A stretch of DNA of 64,000 bases from Lewinellaceae bacterium (GTDB lineage Bacteria > Bacteroidota > Bacteroidia > Chitinophagales > Saprospiraceae). The stretch lies in the NCBI GenBank assembly GCA_020636025.1, contig JACJYQ010000008.1, forward strand, positions 62,001 through 126,000, given 5' to 3'. Made by a program: the position numbers and the translations under genes. Below the pieces are notes generated by a model. The model saw nothing but the letters and a program-made list of their open reading frames with translations, made no database searches and was not told where the DNA came from. This document shows, piece by piece, positions 45,142 through 54,200 of the stretch. The number at the start of each line of letters is the position of its first letter. The first letter of the stretch is position 1.

Positions 45142-45432
45142 TTGAGTGTGGAGTGCGGAGTGCGAAAATGCCACAAGTGGCTGGGATTAATGATAGTCAA
45201 TAAAATGATGGCCGGACGGTAGTATGCCGTTCGGCTATTTTTTATTATCAAAAAGGGAGTATTACATTGCCCTTTACTTACAGCGCTCCTGAGGAAAGAC
45301 TATTAAAAGGCTGTTGTCATCGAATGATATAATCCAGCGAAGCATCAACATTACACACTCAGCGTTAAACTCTCCGCACTTATCTCTTTTCTCTCAACTC
45401 TCCGCACTCCGCATTCCGCACTCCGCATTAAA
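45142..45432. repeat. GAGTGCG/CGCACTC heptamer arms between clpB and lepA
   Basis: Words GAGTGTG, GAGTGCG and GAGTGCG follow the clpB stop directly (45142-45168). The reverse-complement words (CTCCGCA, CTCCGCATTC, CACTCCGCATT) fill 45351-45432 before lepA. The clpB terminator lies between the arms. Confidence 0.85.
45209..45244 (+). terminator. Rho-independent terminator of clpB
   Basis: GGCCGGACGG-TAGTAT-GCCGTTCGGC forms a stem (with one G-U pair) followed by TATTTTTT. It lies about 70 bp after the stop codon. Confidence 0.85.
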
Positions 45433-45468
45433 AACAAATAAATTAACCCTTCAAAACCCCATTTTCCC

Positions 45469-45476
45469 TACCTTTG
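45469..45476 (+). promoter_or_regulatory. Bacteroidota -7 box for lepA
   Basis: TACCTTTG lies 53 bp before the lepA ATG at 45530 and shows that the long in-frame extension to 45314 is not translated. Confidence 0.6.
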
Positions 45477-45529
45477 CGCCCTCAAAATCAGAGGCTTCAC
45501 TTTCTACCCTGATTTTTGTAAATGAATAC

Positions 45530-47326
45530 ATGAAGAACATCCGCAATTTTTGCATCATTGCCCACATCGATCACGGTAAAAGCACGCTGGCTGACAGGCT
45601 ATTGGAGTACACCAATACCATCGCTCAGCGGGAGATGAAGGACCAGGCACTTGACAATATGGACCTGGAGCGCGAGCGTGGCATTACCATTAAAAGTCAC
45701 GCCATCCAGATGAATTACAAGGATCCGGATACCGGCGAAGAATATATTTACAACCTGATCGACACACCGGGGCACGTGGATTTCTCCTATGAGGTAAGCC
45801 GCTCAATTGCAGCCTGCGAGGGTGCCCTTTTGCTAGTAGATGCTACTCAGGGTATTCAGGCACAAACCATTAGTAACCTCTATCTGGCGGTGGATCACGA
45901 TTTGGAGATCATTCCGATCGTGAACAAAGTGGATATGCAGAGTGCAAACGTGGAAGAAGTTCAGGATCAGATCATAGACTTGATCGGATGTAAAAGAGAG
46001 GAAATCATTTCTGCATCCGGACGGACGGGTATCGGCATTCCCGAAATTTTAAAAGCTGTTGTGGATCGAGTACCGGCGCCAACCGGCGACCCTGAAGCGC
46101 CGCTGCAGACCATGATCTTTGATTCAATGTTTAACTCGTATCGCGGTGTAATTGCCTATGTACGGGTGATGAACGGAAAGATCAAGAAAGGCGACAAGCT
46201 CAAATTTTTGAATACCGGGAAAGAGGTATTTGCAGAGGAAGTAGGGGTATTAAAAATGGGGCAGTTTGAAGCCGCAGAAATTGGCACCGGCAATGTTGGT
46301 TATGTAATAACAGGTATTAAAGTCAGCCGAGAGATCAAGGTGGGTGATACGCTTACCCACGTTGCGCGCCCCTGTGAAAAGGCCGTAAAAGGTTTCGAAG
46401 AAGTAAAGCCCATGGTATTCGCTGGTGTGTACCCGCTGGATACTGATGATTTTGAGGACCTGCGTGATTCTTTGGAAAAACTTCAGCTAAATGATGCGTC
46501 TCTGGTGTTTGAGCCAGAAACGTCTGCTGCCCTTGGCTTTGGTTTCCGTTGCGGTTTTTTGGGCATGCTTCACCTGGAAATTGTTCAGCAACGACTGCTA
46601 CGCGAGTTCGACCAGGACATCATAACCACGGTTCCAAACGTACCGTATTTTGCCACTAACACAAAAAGCGAAAGAAGGCTAATCCGTCAGCCAAGCGAAT
46701 TGCCGGAGCCTAACCACCTGGAGTCGGCGGAAGAGCCATATATATACGCGCAGATCATTACAAAACCGGAGTACATCGGCAACATCATGAAACTGTGCAT
46801 GGACAAGCGTGGTATCCTGCAAAAGCAGACCTACCTCACCCCTACCCGCCTGGAAATGACCTTTCACCTTCCCCTGGCAGAAATAGTATTTGACTTTTAT
46901 GATCAGTTGAAGTCATCTACCCGCGGGTACGCATCTTTCGATTATCACCTGCTCGATTACCGCGAGACTGATCTTATCCGATTGGATATCAAATTAAATG
47001 GCGAACAAGTGGATGCACTTTCTGCACTGGTGCACCGTTCCAAAGCCGAACAAATGGGACGCCGCATGTGTGAAAAGCTGAAAGAACTGCTACCTCGCCA
47101 GCAATTCCAGATCGCTATTCAGGCCGCGATCGGACAAAAAGTAATAGCCCGGGAAACCATTTCTGCTCTTCGGAAAGACGTAACATCCAAATGTTATGGT
47201 GGTGACATCACCCGTAAGCGCAAGCTGTTGGAAAAGCAGAAAGAAGGTAAGAAGCGAATGAAGCAATTTGGCAACGTGGAAGTACCGCCGGAGGCCTTTA
47301 TCAAAGTGCTTAAGCTCAACGATTAG
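45530..47326 (+). CDS. lepA: Elongation factor 4 (LepA), ribosome back-translocase GTPase
   Basis: 598 residues starting MKNIRNFCIIAHIDHGKSTL, which fixes the start by homology. It has G1 (AHIDHGKS), G2 (GITIKSH), G3 (DTPGHVDF) and G4 (NKVD). These are followed by the EF-G-like domains II, III and V, and the LepA-specific C-terminal domain (QAAIGQKVIARETISALRKDVTSKCYGGDITRKRKLLEKQKEGKKRMK). It binds ribosomes and acts in translation fidelity and initiation under ionic stress. Preceded by a promoter box and followed by a perfect 12-bp inverted repeat. Confidence 0.98.
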   Translation: MKNIRNFCIIAHIDHGKSTLADRLLEYTNTIAQREMKDQALDNMDLERERGITIKSHAIQMNYKDPDTGEEYIYNLIDTPGHVDFSYEVSRSIAACEGALLLVDATQGIQAQTISNLYLAVDHDLEIIPIVNKVDMQSANVEEVQDQIIDLIGCKREEIISASGRTGIGIPEILKAVVDRVPAPTGDPEAPLQTMIFDSMFNSYRGVIAYVRVMNGKIKKGDKLKFLNTGKEVFAEEVGVLKMGQFEAAEIGTGNVGYVITGIKVSREIKVGDTLTHVARPCEKAVKGFEEVKPMVFAGVYPLDTDDFEDLRDSLEKLQLNDASLVFEPETSAALGFGFRCGFLGMLHLEIVQQRLLREFDQDIITTVPNVPYFATNTKSERRLIRQPSELPEPNHLESAEEPYIYAQIITKPEYIGNIMKLCMDKRGILQKQTYLTPTRLEMTFHLPLAEIVFDFYDQLKSSTRGYASFDYHLLDYRETDLIRLDIKLNGEQVDALSALVHRSKAEQMGRRMCEKLKELLPRQQFQIAIQAAIGQKVIARETISALRKDVTSKCYGGDITRKRKLLEKQKEGKKRMKQFGNVEVPPEAFIKVLKLND

Positions 47327-47339
47327 GTTAAGAATCTTT

Positions 47340-47365
47340 GATTACACAGAAAATTCTGTGTAATC
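47340..47365. repeat. Perfect 12-bp inverted repeat after lepA
   Basis: GATTACACAGAA and TTCTGTGTAATC, separated by two bases, start 13 bp after the lepA stop. There is no T-run, so it may act as an mRNA 3'-end stem or be a member of a dispersed CACAGATTA-word family like the element at 23281-23361. Confidence 0.7.
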
Positions 47366-47389
47366 AGTGAAATCAACCTAAATCTGTGC

Positions 47390-47533
47390 TTAAAAAACAA
47401 AAACCGGCTGTTCGTTGCGTCGAAACTGCCGGTTCTGCCATACTTAAAAATCGGATTAACTAAAGTATTGGAGAAATCCTGTGTGCGGGAGAAAGTTTAC
47501 TTTTCAATAAGAATCTTCCAATTCACTTAATTG
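47390..47533 (-). ncRNA. Candidate small RNA with strong terminator (minus strand)
   Basis: On the minus strand a -7 box TACATTTG (47546-47539) is followed about 100 bases later by a strong stem ACCGGC...GCCGGT (47433-47403) and a T-rich run (TTTTTGTTTTTT). This gives a predicted transcript of about 140 nt with no credible frame and no minus-strand gene upstream to need a terminator. The segment before the stem (TTTAGTTAATCCGA) resembles one before the terminator at 35682. The rest of the gap up to 47737 shows no gene. Confidence 0.4.
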
Positions 47534-47737
47534 ATGGGCAAATGTAATTTTTGTTTCGGGAATATGGAAACATTTCCATATATAATTTCGATTAGGCTTG
47601 CAGATGACAGTTATTCAAAACTTCGTTCTTGCCAATGACTTTTTCTCTACCCTGATTTCCAATACTTTATGGAAAAACTGCTTTCTTTTTGCTGAGCTAA
47701 AAAATTCAACGGATTTTTGAGGCTCAAACCGAGCAGT

Positions 47738-50278
47738 ATGGAGCAGGAGCCCAAAACAAATACGGAAGAAACGGCCATTCCCCCCTCAGAAGAACGACCC
47801 AAGATCATTTCCATGGCCGATGCCAGTGTTAGCGAACGATATGAGGACGTATTCGAAGTAATCAAACCTGATGCAGTAGTATCTGTACGCTGGAAAGATG
47901 GCTCTTATGAGTTTGTTTGCATGAATGGCATTACACTCAGGGTGCAGTTTGCGGACTCTGGTATTGTGCGCATGCGATACGCAGCGGAAGGTCGTTTTAG
48001 TCCTGACTTTTCCTATGCACTTGACCCAGCATATCAGACAGAAAAGGTTACCATTACACTCAACGAAAACGACAACGAATACACACTGGAATCGGAAGTG
48101 TTGCAGGTGGTGATTTCGAAGCTGGATTTGAGGACCAAAATTTATGACCAATCAGACCGTCTTATTTGTGAAGATGCCGGTGGTTTTTCTGCAAGAAGAA
48201 CCATCATGAGTGGCTGGTCTTCGCTGGCTATTGAGAAAAAATCCCATAAAAGGGAATTGTTACTCGGCCTGGGTGATAAAACCTGTGGGGTCAATTTATC
48301 AGGCAAGAAATACAGCAACTGGTGCATGGATGCCTATGGATTCGGCCTGGAAAGCGACGAAATGTACCGTGCCATTCCATTTTATTATTCCCTGAATCAT
48401 GAACTGGCATATGGTATTTTTGTAGATAACAGCTATAAGTCTCACTTTGACTTTAATTCGGGGGAAAATGGTATGACCCGCTTTTCAGTTGATGGCGGAG
48501 ACATGAACTATTATTTTATATACGGCCCTGAATTACTGGATGTGTCCCGCCAATATGCCCGCCTGACCGGCGTATGCGATTTACCACCTATGTGGTCCCT
48601 AGGGTTTCATCAATGCAGATGGAGCTATTACCCGGAAAGCAGGGTTCAGGAAATAGCCGGAGAGTTTAGAAGACGAGAAATTCCCTGCGACGCCATTTAT
48701 CTGGATATAGATTACATGGATGGCTATCGCTGTTTCACATGGGATAAAAAGCATTTTCCAGACCCTAAACGCTTGATCGAATCATTGAGTGAACAAGGTT
48801 TTCAAACGGTTTGCATGATTGACCCCGGGGTAAAGGAAGACCCGGATTACCTGGTATATTCAGAAGGTATTAAGCAGGGTATGTTTGTAAAAACCATGGA
48901 TGGCGAGGTGGCAAAAGGACCCGTTTGGCCGGGGTTTTGTGCCTTTCCGGATTTCACTGACCCCAAGGTGCGGGAATGGTGGGGTGAATTGTACAAAGAA
49001 TTATATGCAGAGATGGGCGTTGCAGGCTTTTGGAACGACATGAATGAACCTGCCGTATTCCACATTAATCATAAAACCTTGCCCGACACCGTCATGCACC
49101 ATTATGACGGCCACCCTTGCAGTCACAGAAAAGCGCACAACATCTATGGCCAACAGATGTGCCGATCGTCCTGGGAAGGCTTTAAGAAATTAAAAACTGA
49201 CAAAAGGCCCTATCTGTTAACCCGTGCAGCCTTTAGTGGAAGCCAACGCTTTGGTGCAGTCTGGACTGGTGACAACTTCTCCACCTGGGAGCATCTTCAA
49301 ATTGCCAATATCCAATGTCAGCGGCTATCCATTTCAGGGTTTTCGTTTTGCGGAACTGATATAGGGGGCTTTGCCGGAAACGCCGATGGAGAGCTCTTCG
49401 TTCGGTGGCTCCAGCTAGGTGTATTTCATCCGTTGATGCGCGTCCACAGCATGGGACAGCATGGCAGTGGTGATGCCTTGCCGGCAGATGAAGCTGAACT
49501 GACAGATCCGAAACTGCACAATTCAGACCAGGAACCCTGGTCTTTCGGGGAAAAATACACCGATTTGGCGAAAAAAGCCATTGAGCTTCGGTATTGCATC
49601 CTACCTTGCCTGTATACAGCGATGTGGTTACATAATCTGGATGGGACCCCGGTTTTACGGCACCTTTTATTTGCAGATCCAGCAGACCAGAAGTTGTGGG
49701 ACCAGGACAGAGATTTCTTGTTTGGCGAGCATATTTTGGTTAGCCCGATTATTCAGGCAAAGATTCAGCGCCAGGGGGTAAATCTGCCAAAAGGTAATTG
49801 GTATTACTTCTGGACAGGGCAGCCCGGGAACGGGGAGCAGTTTGTGAATGTGATGCCGGATCAAATACCGTTTTTCATACGGGAAGGCGCCGTGTTACCT
49901 GTTTACCCTGTGAGGCAACATACAGAAGAGGTAATTGAAGAGCTGACTTTGTATGTGTATTATAAGAAAGGTGTGGAAACGAGTCATTTATATGAAGATA
50001 AAGGCGAGGGCTATGCATATCAGGATGGGGAATTTTGCTTAAAGATCTTTGAGACTGATGGAGATGATAAGTCTTTTACATTGCGTCAAAGGATCGAAGG
50101 ATCATATACTCCAGGCTATAATATGGTGAAGATCTATTTTGTAGGCTTCCCTGTGTTTGTAAAAAAATGCACAGTGAATGAAGCGGAAATTCCCATTAAA
50201 GAAATCAAATTACGCGATCGGTCACTGTATACTTTAAACATTGAACCAAATTTCGAAAAAATAGAATGGCAAGGTTAA
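47738..50278 (+). CDS. Glycoside hydrolase family 31 alpha-glucosidase
   Basis: 846 residues from the ATG at 47738 (MEQEPKTNTEE); the frame extends only to a TTG at 47717. An N-terminal beta-sandwich lies at about 40-250. The TIM barrel holds the nucleophile Asp in GFWNDMNEPAVF (GH31 signature W-x-D-M-N-E) and the acid/base region RAAFSGSQRFGAVWTGDN. HSMGQHG closes the active site, and DUF5110-like C-terminal sandwiches follow. There is no signal peptide, so it should act in the cytoplasm on maltose, malto-oligosaccharides or similar alpha-glucosides. Its last 13 bases overlap the sensor kinase gene that follows. Confidence 0.93.
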   Translation: MEQEPKTNTEETAIPPSEERPKIISMADASVSERYEDVFEVIKPDAVVSVRWKDGSYEFVCMNGITLRVQFADSGIVRMRYAAEGRFSPDFSYALDPAYQTEKVTITLNENDNEYTLESEVLQVVISKLDLRTKIYDQSDRLICEDAGGFSARRTIMSGWSSLAIEKKSHKRELLLGLGDKTCGVNLSGKKYSNWCMDAYGFGLESDEMYRAIPFYYSLNHELAYGIFVDNSYKSHFDFNSGENGMTRFSVDGGDMNYYFIYGPELLDVSRQYARLTGVCDLPPMWSLGFHQCRWSYYPESRVQEIAGEFRRREIPCDAIYLDIDYMDGYRCFTWDKKHFPDPKRLIESLSEQGFQTVCMIDPGVKEDPDYLVYSEGIKQGMFVKTMDGEVAKGPVWPGFCAFPDFTDPKVREWWGELYKELYAEMGVAGFWNDMNEPAVFHINHKTLPDTVMHHYDGHPCSHRKAHNIYGQQMCRSSWEGFKKLKTDKRPYLLTRAAFSGSQRFGAVWTGDNFSTWEHLQIANIQCQRLSISGFSFCGTDIGGFAGNADGELFVRWLQLGVFHPLMRVHSMGQHGSGDALPADEAELTDPKLHNSDQEPWSFGEKYTDLAKKAIELRYCILPCLYTAMWLHNLDGTPVLRHLLFADPADQKLWDQDRDFLFGEHILVSPIIQAKIQRQGVNLPKGNWYYFWTGQPGNGEQFVNVMPDQIPFFIREGAVLPVYPVRQHTEEVIEELTLYVYYKKGVETSHLYEDKGEGYAYQDGEFCLKIFETDGDDKSFTLRQRIEGSYTPGYNMVKIYFVGFPVFVKKCTVNEAEIPIKEIKLRDRSLYTLNIEPNFEKIEWQG

Positions 50279-51312
50279 ACTGGGCTAGAATTGGTAATCA
50301 CGTCGTTTTTTGGCTGGTGTATATCGTCCTCAACGGTATGCTGAATTGCATCATCGAAAGAGGCCCCATCCTTGAATTCCTGCCGCAGGCTATGATTGGT
50401 GAGTTTTTCAGCTTGCCTCCCAAAATCATATTGGTTTACTTCATTTTCTATTACATAATACCACAGTACCTCGATAGGCGAAAAGTTGGCAAACTTATTT
50501 TATTGATACTGTTGGCATTTGTCGCCACCACCGTTTTCTACAGATACTTCATTACCTATACGTACTACAGGAATTTCATGCCTGAGAAACCATTTGAAGT
50601 ATTTAACTTCAATGGCGTTGTATTAACCGTTTTCGACCTGTTTATCACTGCTGCTGCTGCTGTTACCATCAAAATGATCAGAATGCGGTACAAAAGCATT
50701 GAATTTGAGCAAGAGTTGATTCGGGAAAAGCTACAATCTGAATTGAATTTCCTCAGAACACAAACAAACCCTCATTTTTTGTTCAATACGCTGAACAATC
50801 TGTTTGTCCTGGCAAGAAAAAAATCCGACAGCACCGCCGATGCCATTATGATGTTGTCCAAGATCATGCGGTTTGTGTTGTATGAATGTCGGCAACCCAG
50901 AATTGCCGTCGCCGATGAAGCCAAAGTTATCCAGGACTACATTGAACTGGAAAAACTTCGGTACAACAAGCGTTTAAGTGTTGAATATCAGGAGATTACC
51001 GACAACCCGCATGCTTCCATCGCTCCATTGCTTTTGTTACCATTTGTAGAAAATAGCTTTAAACACGGCGCCAGCGGCACAACCGGAGATGTAGGGATAT
51101 CTATCAGGATACATCTGGAAAACAACCAGCTAAACTACACCGTCACTAATACAATAGATCCTGATAGCGCAAATGTCGGCCAGGGTAGCGGAATTGGTCT
51201 GAAAAATGTAAAAAGACAGCTCGACCTTATTTATGCCGACAAGTATGAGCTTAAAACCGGACGGGAAAATGGCTTGTTCGTAGCGGAACTCAAGTTGAAT
51301 CTTGAGGAATAA
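50266..51312 (+). CDS. LytS/YehU-type sensor histidine kinase, orphan
   Basis: 348 residues. Four hydrophobic segments at about 10-140 are followed by the His_kinase domain with the phospho-acceptor in RTQTNPHFLFNTLNNLF (about residues 164-180) and an HATPase_c domain (LLLLPFVENSFKHGAS, GSGIGLKNVKRQLDLIY). Kinases of this type nearly always pair with a LytTR response regulator, but none follows; instead the hairpin cluster at 51357 begins 45 bp after the stop. The start overlaps the GH31 gene by 13 bp, so the two are probably translationally coupled. Confidence 0.92.
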   Translation: MARLNWARIGNHVVFWLVYIVLNGMLNCIIERGPILEFLPQAMIGEFFSLPPKIILVYFIFYYIIPQYLDRRKVGKLILLILLAFVATTVFYRYFITYTYYRNFMPEKPFEVFNFNGVVLTVFDLFITAAAAVTIKMIRMRYKSIEFEQELIREKLQSELNFLRTQTNPHFLFNTLNNLFVLARKKSDSTADAIMMLSKIMRFVLYECRQPRIAVADEAKVIQDYIELEKLRYNKRLSVEYQEITDNPHASIAPLLLLPFVENSFKHGASGTTGDVGISIRIHLENNQLNYTVTNTIDPDSANVGQGSGIGLKNVKRQLDLIYADKYELKTGRENGLFVAELKLNLEE

Positions 51313-51356
51313 TTCTAACACCTATGTTGACTAAACCCGGAACATAATAGATGTTC

Positions 51357-52087
51357 GGCCTCTCCGAGGCCTGATGTTTGAATGGCAACCGGGCGAATTG
51401 CTAATGGGGTTGGGCCTCTCCGAGGCCTGATTCGTTGTGGCATTTTTTCTAGTGGTGTTATGCCTCTCCGAGGCTAAATAATATGAAAGCAATGATAAAA
51501 CAGCCTCCGAGAGGCCCAATATCTATAACAGTAACCAAAATAAAAAATAGCCTCGGAGAAGCCCAACACCGGTAACATCGGCAATCAAAAAGAGATGGCC
51601 TCAGAGGGGCATAACCCCGGTAGCCCCCGGTCGATTAAAAAAATGAATGGCCTCCGAGAGGCCCAATATCTATACGGATAATGGGGTTGGGCCTCTCCGA
51701 GGCCTGATTCGTTGTGGCATTTTTTCTAGTGGTGTTATGCCTCTCCGAGGCTAAATAATATGAAATCAATGATAAAACAGCCTCCGAGAGGCCCAATATC
51801 TATAACAGTAACCAAAATAAAAAATAGCCTCGGAGAGGCCCAACACCGGTAACATCGACAATCTAAAGGAGATGGCCTCGGAGAGGCATAACCCCGGTAG
51901 CCCCCGGTCGATTAAAAAAATGAATGGCCTCGGAGAAGCCCAACACCGGTAACATCGACAATCTAAAGGAGATGGCCTCGGAGAGGCATAACCCCGGTAG
52001 CCCCCGGTCGATTAAAAAATGAATGGCCTCGGAGAGGCCCAACACCGTTAACATCGGCAATCAAAAGGAGATGGCCTCGGAGAGGCC
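51357..52087. repeat. Cluster of 16 small palindromes (GCCTC-nnn-GAGGC) between convergent kinase genes
   Basis: Sixteen copies of a 13-15 bp hairpin (GGCCTC-TCC-GAGGCC and its complement with loop GGA, or loop CGA) start near 51357, 51413, 51462, 51503, 51550, 51597, 51649, 51690, 51739, 51780, 51827, 51874, 51926, 51974, 52025 and 52073. The 150 bp from 51407 are repeated nearly exactly from 51684, and about 85 bp from 51841 are repeated from 51941. Spacing varies from 35 to 56 bp and orientation mixes. The linkers hold recurrent blocks such as ACCCCGGTAGCCCCCGGT. The unit resembles a REP/BIME cluster. The last hairpin reaches to 7 bp from the TAG of the next gene. Confidence 0.9.
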
Positions 52088-52093
52088 CAACAT

Positions 52094-54070
52094 CTATACG
52101 GGAACAGCAACCGTCACCACCGTACCACGTGGTTGTGCCATGTCTGTACGCAAGGTTCCACCAAGAGTACTCACGCGGCTCACGATATTAAGAAGCCCCA
52201 TATTGCCTTTTTGCCTGGCTTTTTCAAAATCAAATCCCTGACCATTGTCTTCCACTTTAAGCACCAATTGATCCCCCAGTTTTTGAAGAGCAATTACCAC
52301 CTCAGTCGCATTGGCATGCTTGATTACATTGTTAAGCAATTCCTGGGTTATACGGTATAGCCCCAGAGTTGTCTTTTCATTGATCTGCTGCGGCAATTCT
52401 GCCTTATCAAAACTGTAGTTCAAACCGCTGTGTTGCAATGTCTTTTCCACGAGCAATTCAAGACTTGGGACCAATCCGTGTTGCTCAAGTCCGGGCGGCA
52501 TCATGGTATGAGAAATTGATCGCACTTCAGTGCACGATTGATCGAGTTGCTGAGCCAGGGTATCAATCTGGGCAGCCTCGGCAGGGGCCGTTTTGGACAT
52601 CTTGTGTTGCAGTACACTAAAACCCATTCGTATGGCTGCCATATCTTGCGCAATGCTGTCATGCAACTCCTGTGCAATGCGTTTGCGTTCAGCTTCCTGT
52701 GCTTCAATCACCGCATTCAACCCCAATTGCTGCTCTCTTATTATGGCTTCATTTAGCTCCGCTTCTTTGCGTAACCGGTACCGATTGTAAAACAGGTATC
52801 CAAGAATAATAACGGTAAGCAATCCTACAAATAATCCGTAAATCCATACGCGCTGACTCAACAATTCAAGCTTTTGTGCGCTGATCTCGGCTTCCTTTTT
52901 TTCGGTTTCGTATTTGGTCTCCGAGTCGGCAACTTTCTCAGCCATTTTGGTATTGAAAACCGAATCCATTGCGCTGCTATATAATTCATCATATTTACGG
53001 GCTTGATCAAATTGTTTCTGCAAAATGTGCCAGTCCCGCAAATGGCCATAGGTTTCAATGACAACCGACTTTTCACCGATATTTTTCCCAATGGTTAAGG
53101 CACTGTCCAAATACATCTTGGCAGATGACATTTCGCCCATTTCCATAAGTGTGCTACCCAAATACTCCTGATTCATGGCCATCATAAAATCGTCCTGATT
53201 TTCATGAGCCAATGCCAGTGCCTTTCGATTGTACATGAGTCGTTTTTGTGTCTGCCCTGTGTTTGCATAAATTTTACCCAATACTGTATATATATATGCC
53301 AAATGCAGTTTATTGCCCGCTTTTATCAATTGCTCCTCCCCTTTAAAGGCTGCTTCTTCCGCTTCACCATACTTTTTTTGATTGGTGAGAGTCTCGGCAA
53401 TATTCACATAACAAGCCCCGAGGCCGGCGGCAAAATTCATTTTCTTAAATGCTTCAAGGGAAATATTGTAATACTGCATGGCCTCATCATATCGCTTCAA
53501 ATCCATATAGGTAAGGCCCAGATTCAGACTGGCAACTCCTGTAAATTCAGGATTATCCATTTTTTCCACTTCCCGCATTACTTCCAGTTGATACACCAGA
53601 GCATCATCAAACTTGCCTCGACGATAATTTATGGTGCCTAATCTGGTAAGGGCACCAAGCAGATTTTTCTTCTTGGGGGTTGCCCGGGCGTATGGTAATT
53701 CCTCTTTGGTGATTTTTTCAGCTTCTTCAAAATTACCCGCATTCAGATAGGCTTCAGCAATGCTGTTCATGGCACTGCCAATGGAAACAGAATCCTTCAA
53801 CTCTTTGGCTAATTTCAATCCCTCTTCACCATAAAGCAGTGCCTTGTCCTTATCTGAAAAGCGGTATTCCCAGCTAAGCATGTACAATGCTTCTGCCCTG
53901 TGGGCACCTTTGGCTGTTTTTAGTTCATTTTCCAGACTATCAATTAGGGATTGACTGTTCATCAGTATTGGAGAACATCCAAGGAACAGAATCAACATCA
54001 TTTTGATTTTTGAAATCATAGGTGTTCTATTGTTAGTCAGCGTTTTTTGCTTTGAGTCAAATTTCTTCAT
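52094..54070 (-). CDS. TPR sensor histidine kinase (HisKA_3/NarL-type), orphan
   Basis: 658 residues. A signal or membrane segment lies at about 20-40; the in-frame ATG at 54019 would give a tidier signal peptide. A periplasmic TPR sensor domain lies at about 45-370. The membrane helix at about 400-420 (WIYGLFVGLLTVIILGYLFY) is followed by a coiled segment, the HisKA_3 box with phospho-acceptor His in ERKRIAQELHDSIAQDM, and the HATPase with VEDNGQGFDFEKARQKGNMGLLNIVSRV. These kinases normally signal to a NarL/LuxR response regulator, but none is adjacent. The stop codon lies at the edge of the hairpin cluster. Confidence 0.9.
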   Translation of the reverse strand: MKKFDSKQKTLTNNRTPMISKIKMMLILFLGCSPILMNSQSLIDSLENELKTAKGAHRAEALYMLSWEYRFSDKDKALLYGEEGLKLAKELKDSVSIGSAMNSIAEAYLNAGNFEEAEKITKEELPYARATPKKKNLLGALTRLGTINYRRGKFDDALVYQLEVMREVEKMDNPEFTGVASLNLGLTYMDLKRYDEAMQYYNISLEAFKKMNFAAGLGACYVNIAETLTNQKKYGEAEEAAFKGEEQLIKAGNKLHLAYIYTVLGKIYANTGQTQKRLMYNRKALALAHENQDDFMMAMNQEYLGSTLMEMGEMSSAKMYLDSALTIGKNIGEKSVVIETYGHLRDWHILQKQFDQARKYDELYSSAMDSVFNTKMAEKVADSETKYETEKKEAEISAQKLELLSQRVWIYGLFVGLLTVIILGYLFYNRYRLRKEAELNEAIIREQQLGLNAVIEAQEAERKRIAQELHDSIAQDMAAIRMGFSVLQHKMSKTAPAEAAQIDTLAQQLDQSCTEVRSISHTMMPPGLEQHGLVPSLELLVEKTLQHSGLNYSFDKAELPQQINEKTTLGLYRITQELLNNVIKHANATEVVIALQKLGDQLVLKVEDNGQGFDFEKARQKGNMGLLNIVSRVSTLGGTLRTDMAQPRGTVVTVAVPV

Positions 54071-54158
54071 AGATGCTGCAAGTTAAAAACTTAGTTTCCA
54101 AAACTCCTGCGCATTCGTGCAGTAGTTTTAAGCAAATCCACTGTTCATAATCTGATAA

Positions 54159-54192
54159 TTTGGCGTCCAAGTCTTCCAAATTCCTACCTTTG
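54159..54192 (+). promoter_or_regulatory. Promoter of the ABC-F gene, implying an almost leaderless mRNA
   Basis: TTTG at 54159-54162 and the -7 box TACCTTTG at 54185-54192 are 22 bp apart. The ATG at 54201 is only 8 bp after the box, so the transcript should begin at or within two or three bases of the start codon. Confidence 0.7.
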
Positions 54193-54200
54193 CGGCCGCT

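Noticed and set aside
51357..52087. CRISPR array
   Set aside because: The repeats are 13-15 bp palindromes in both orientations with uneven spacing, the linkers themselves recur, and there are no cas genes nearby.
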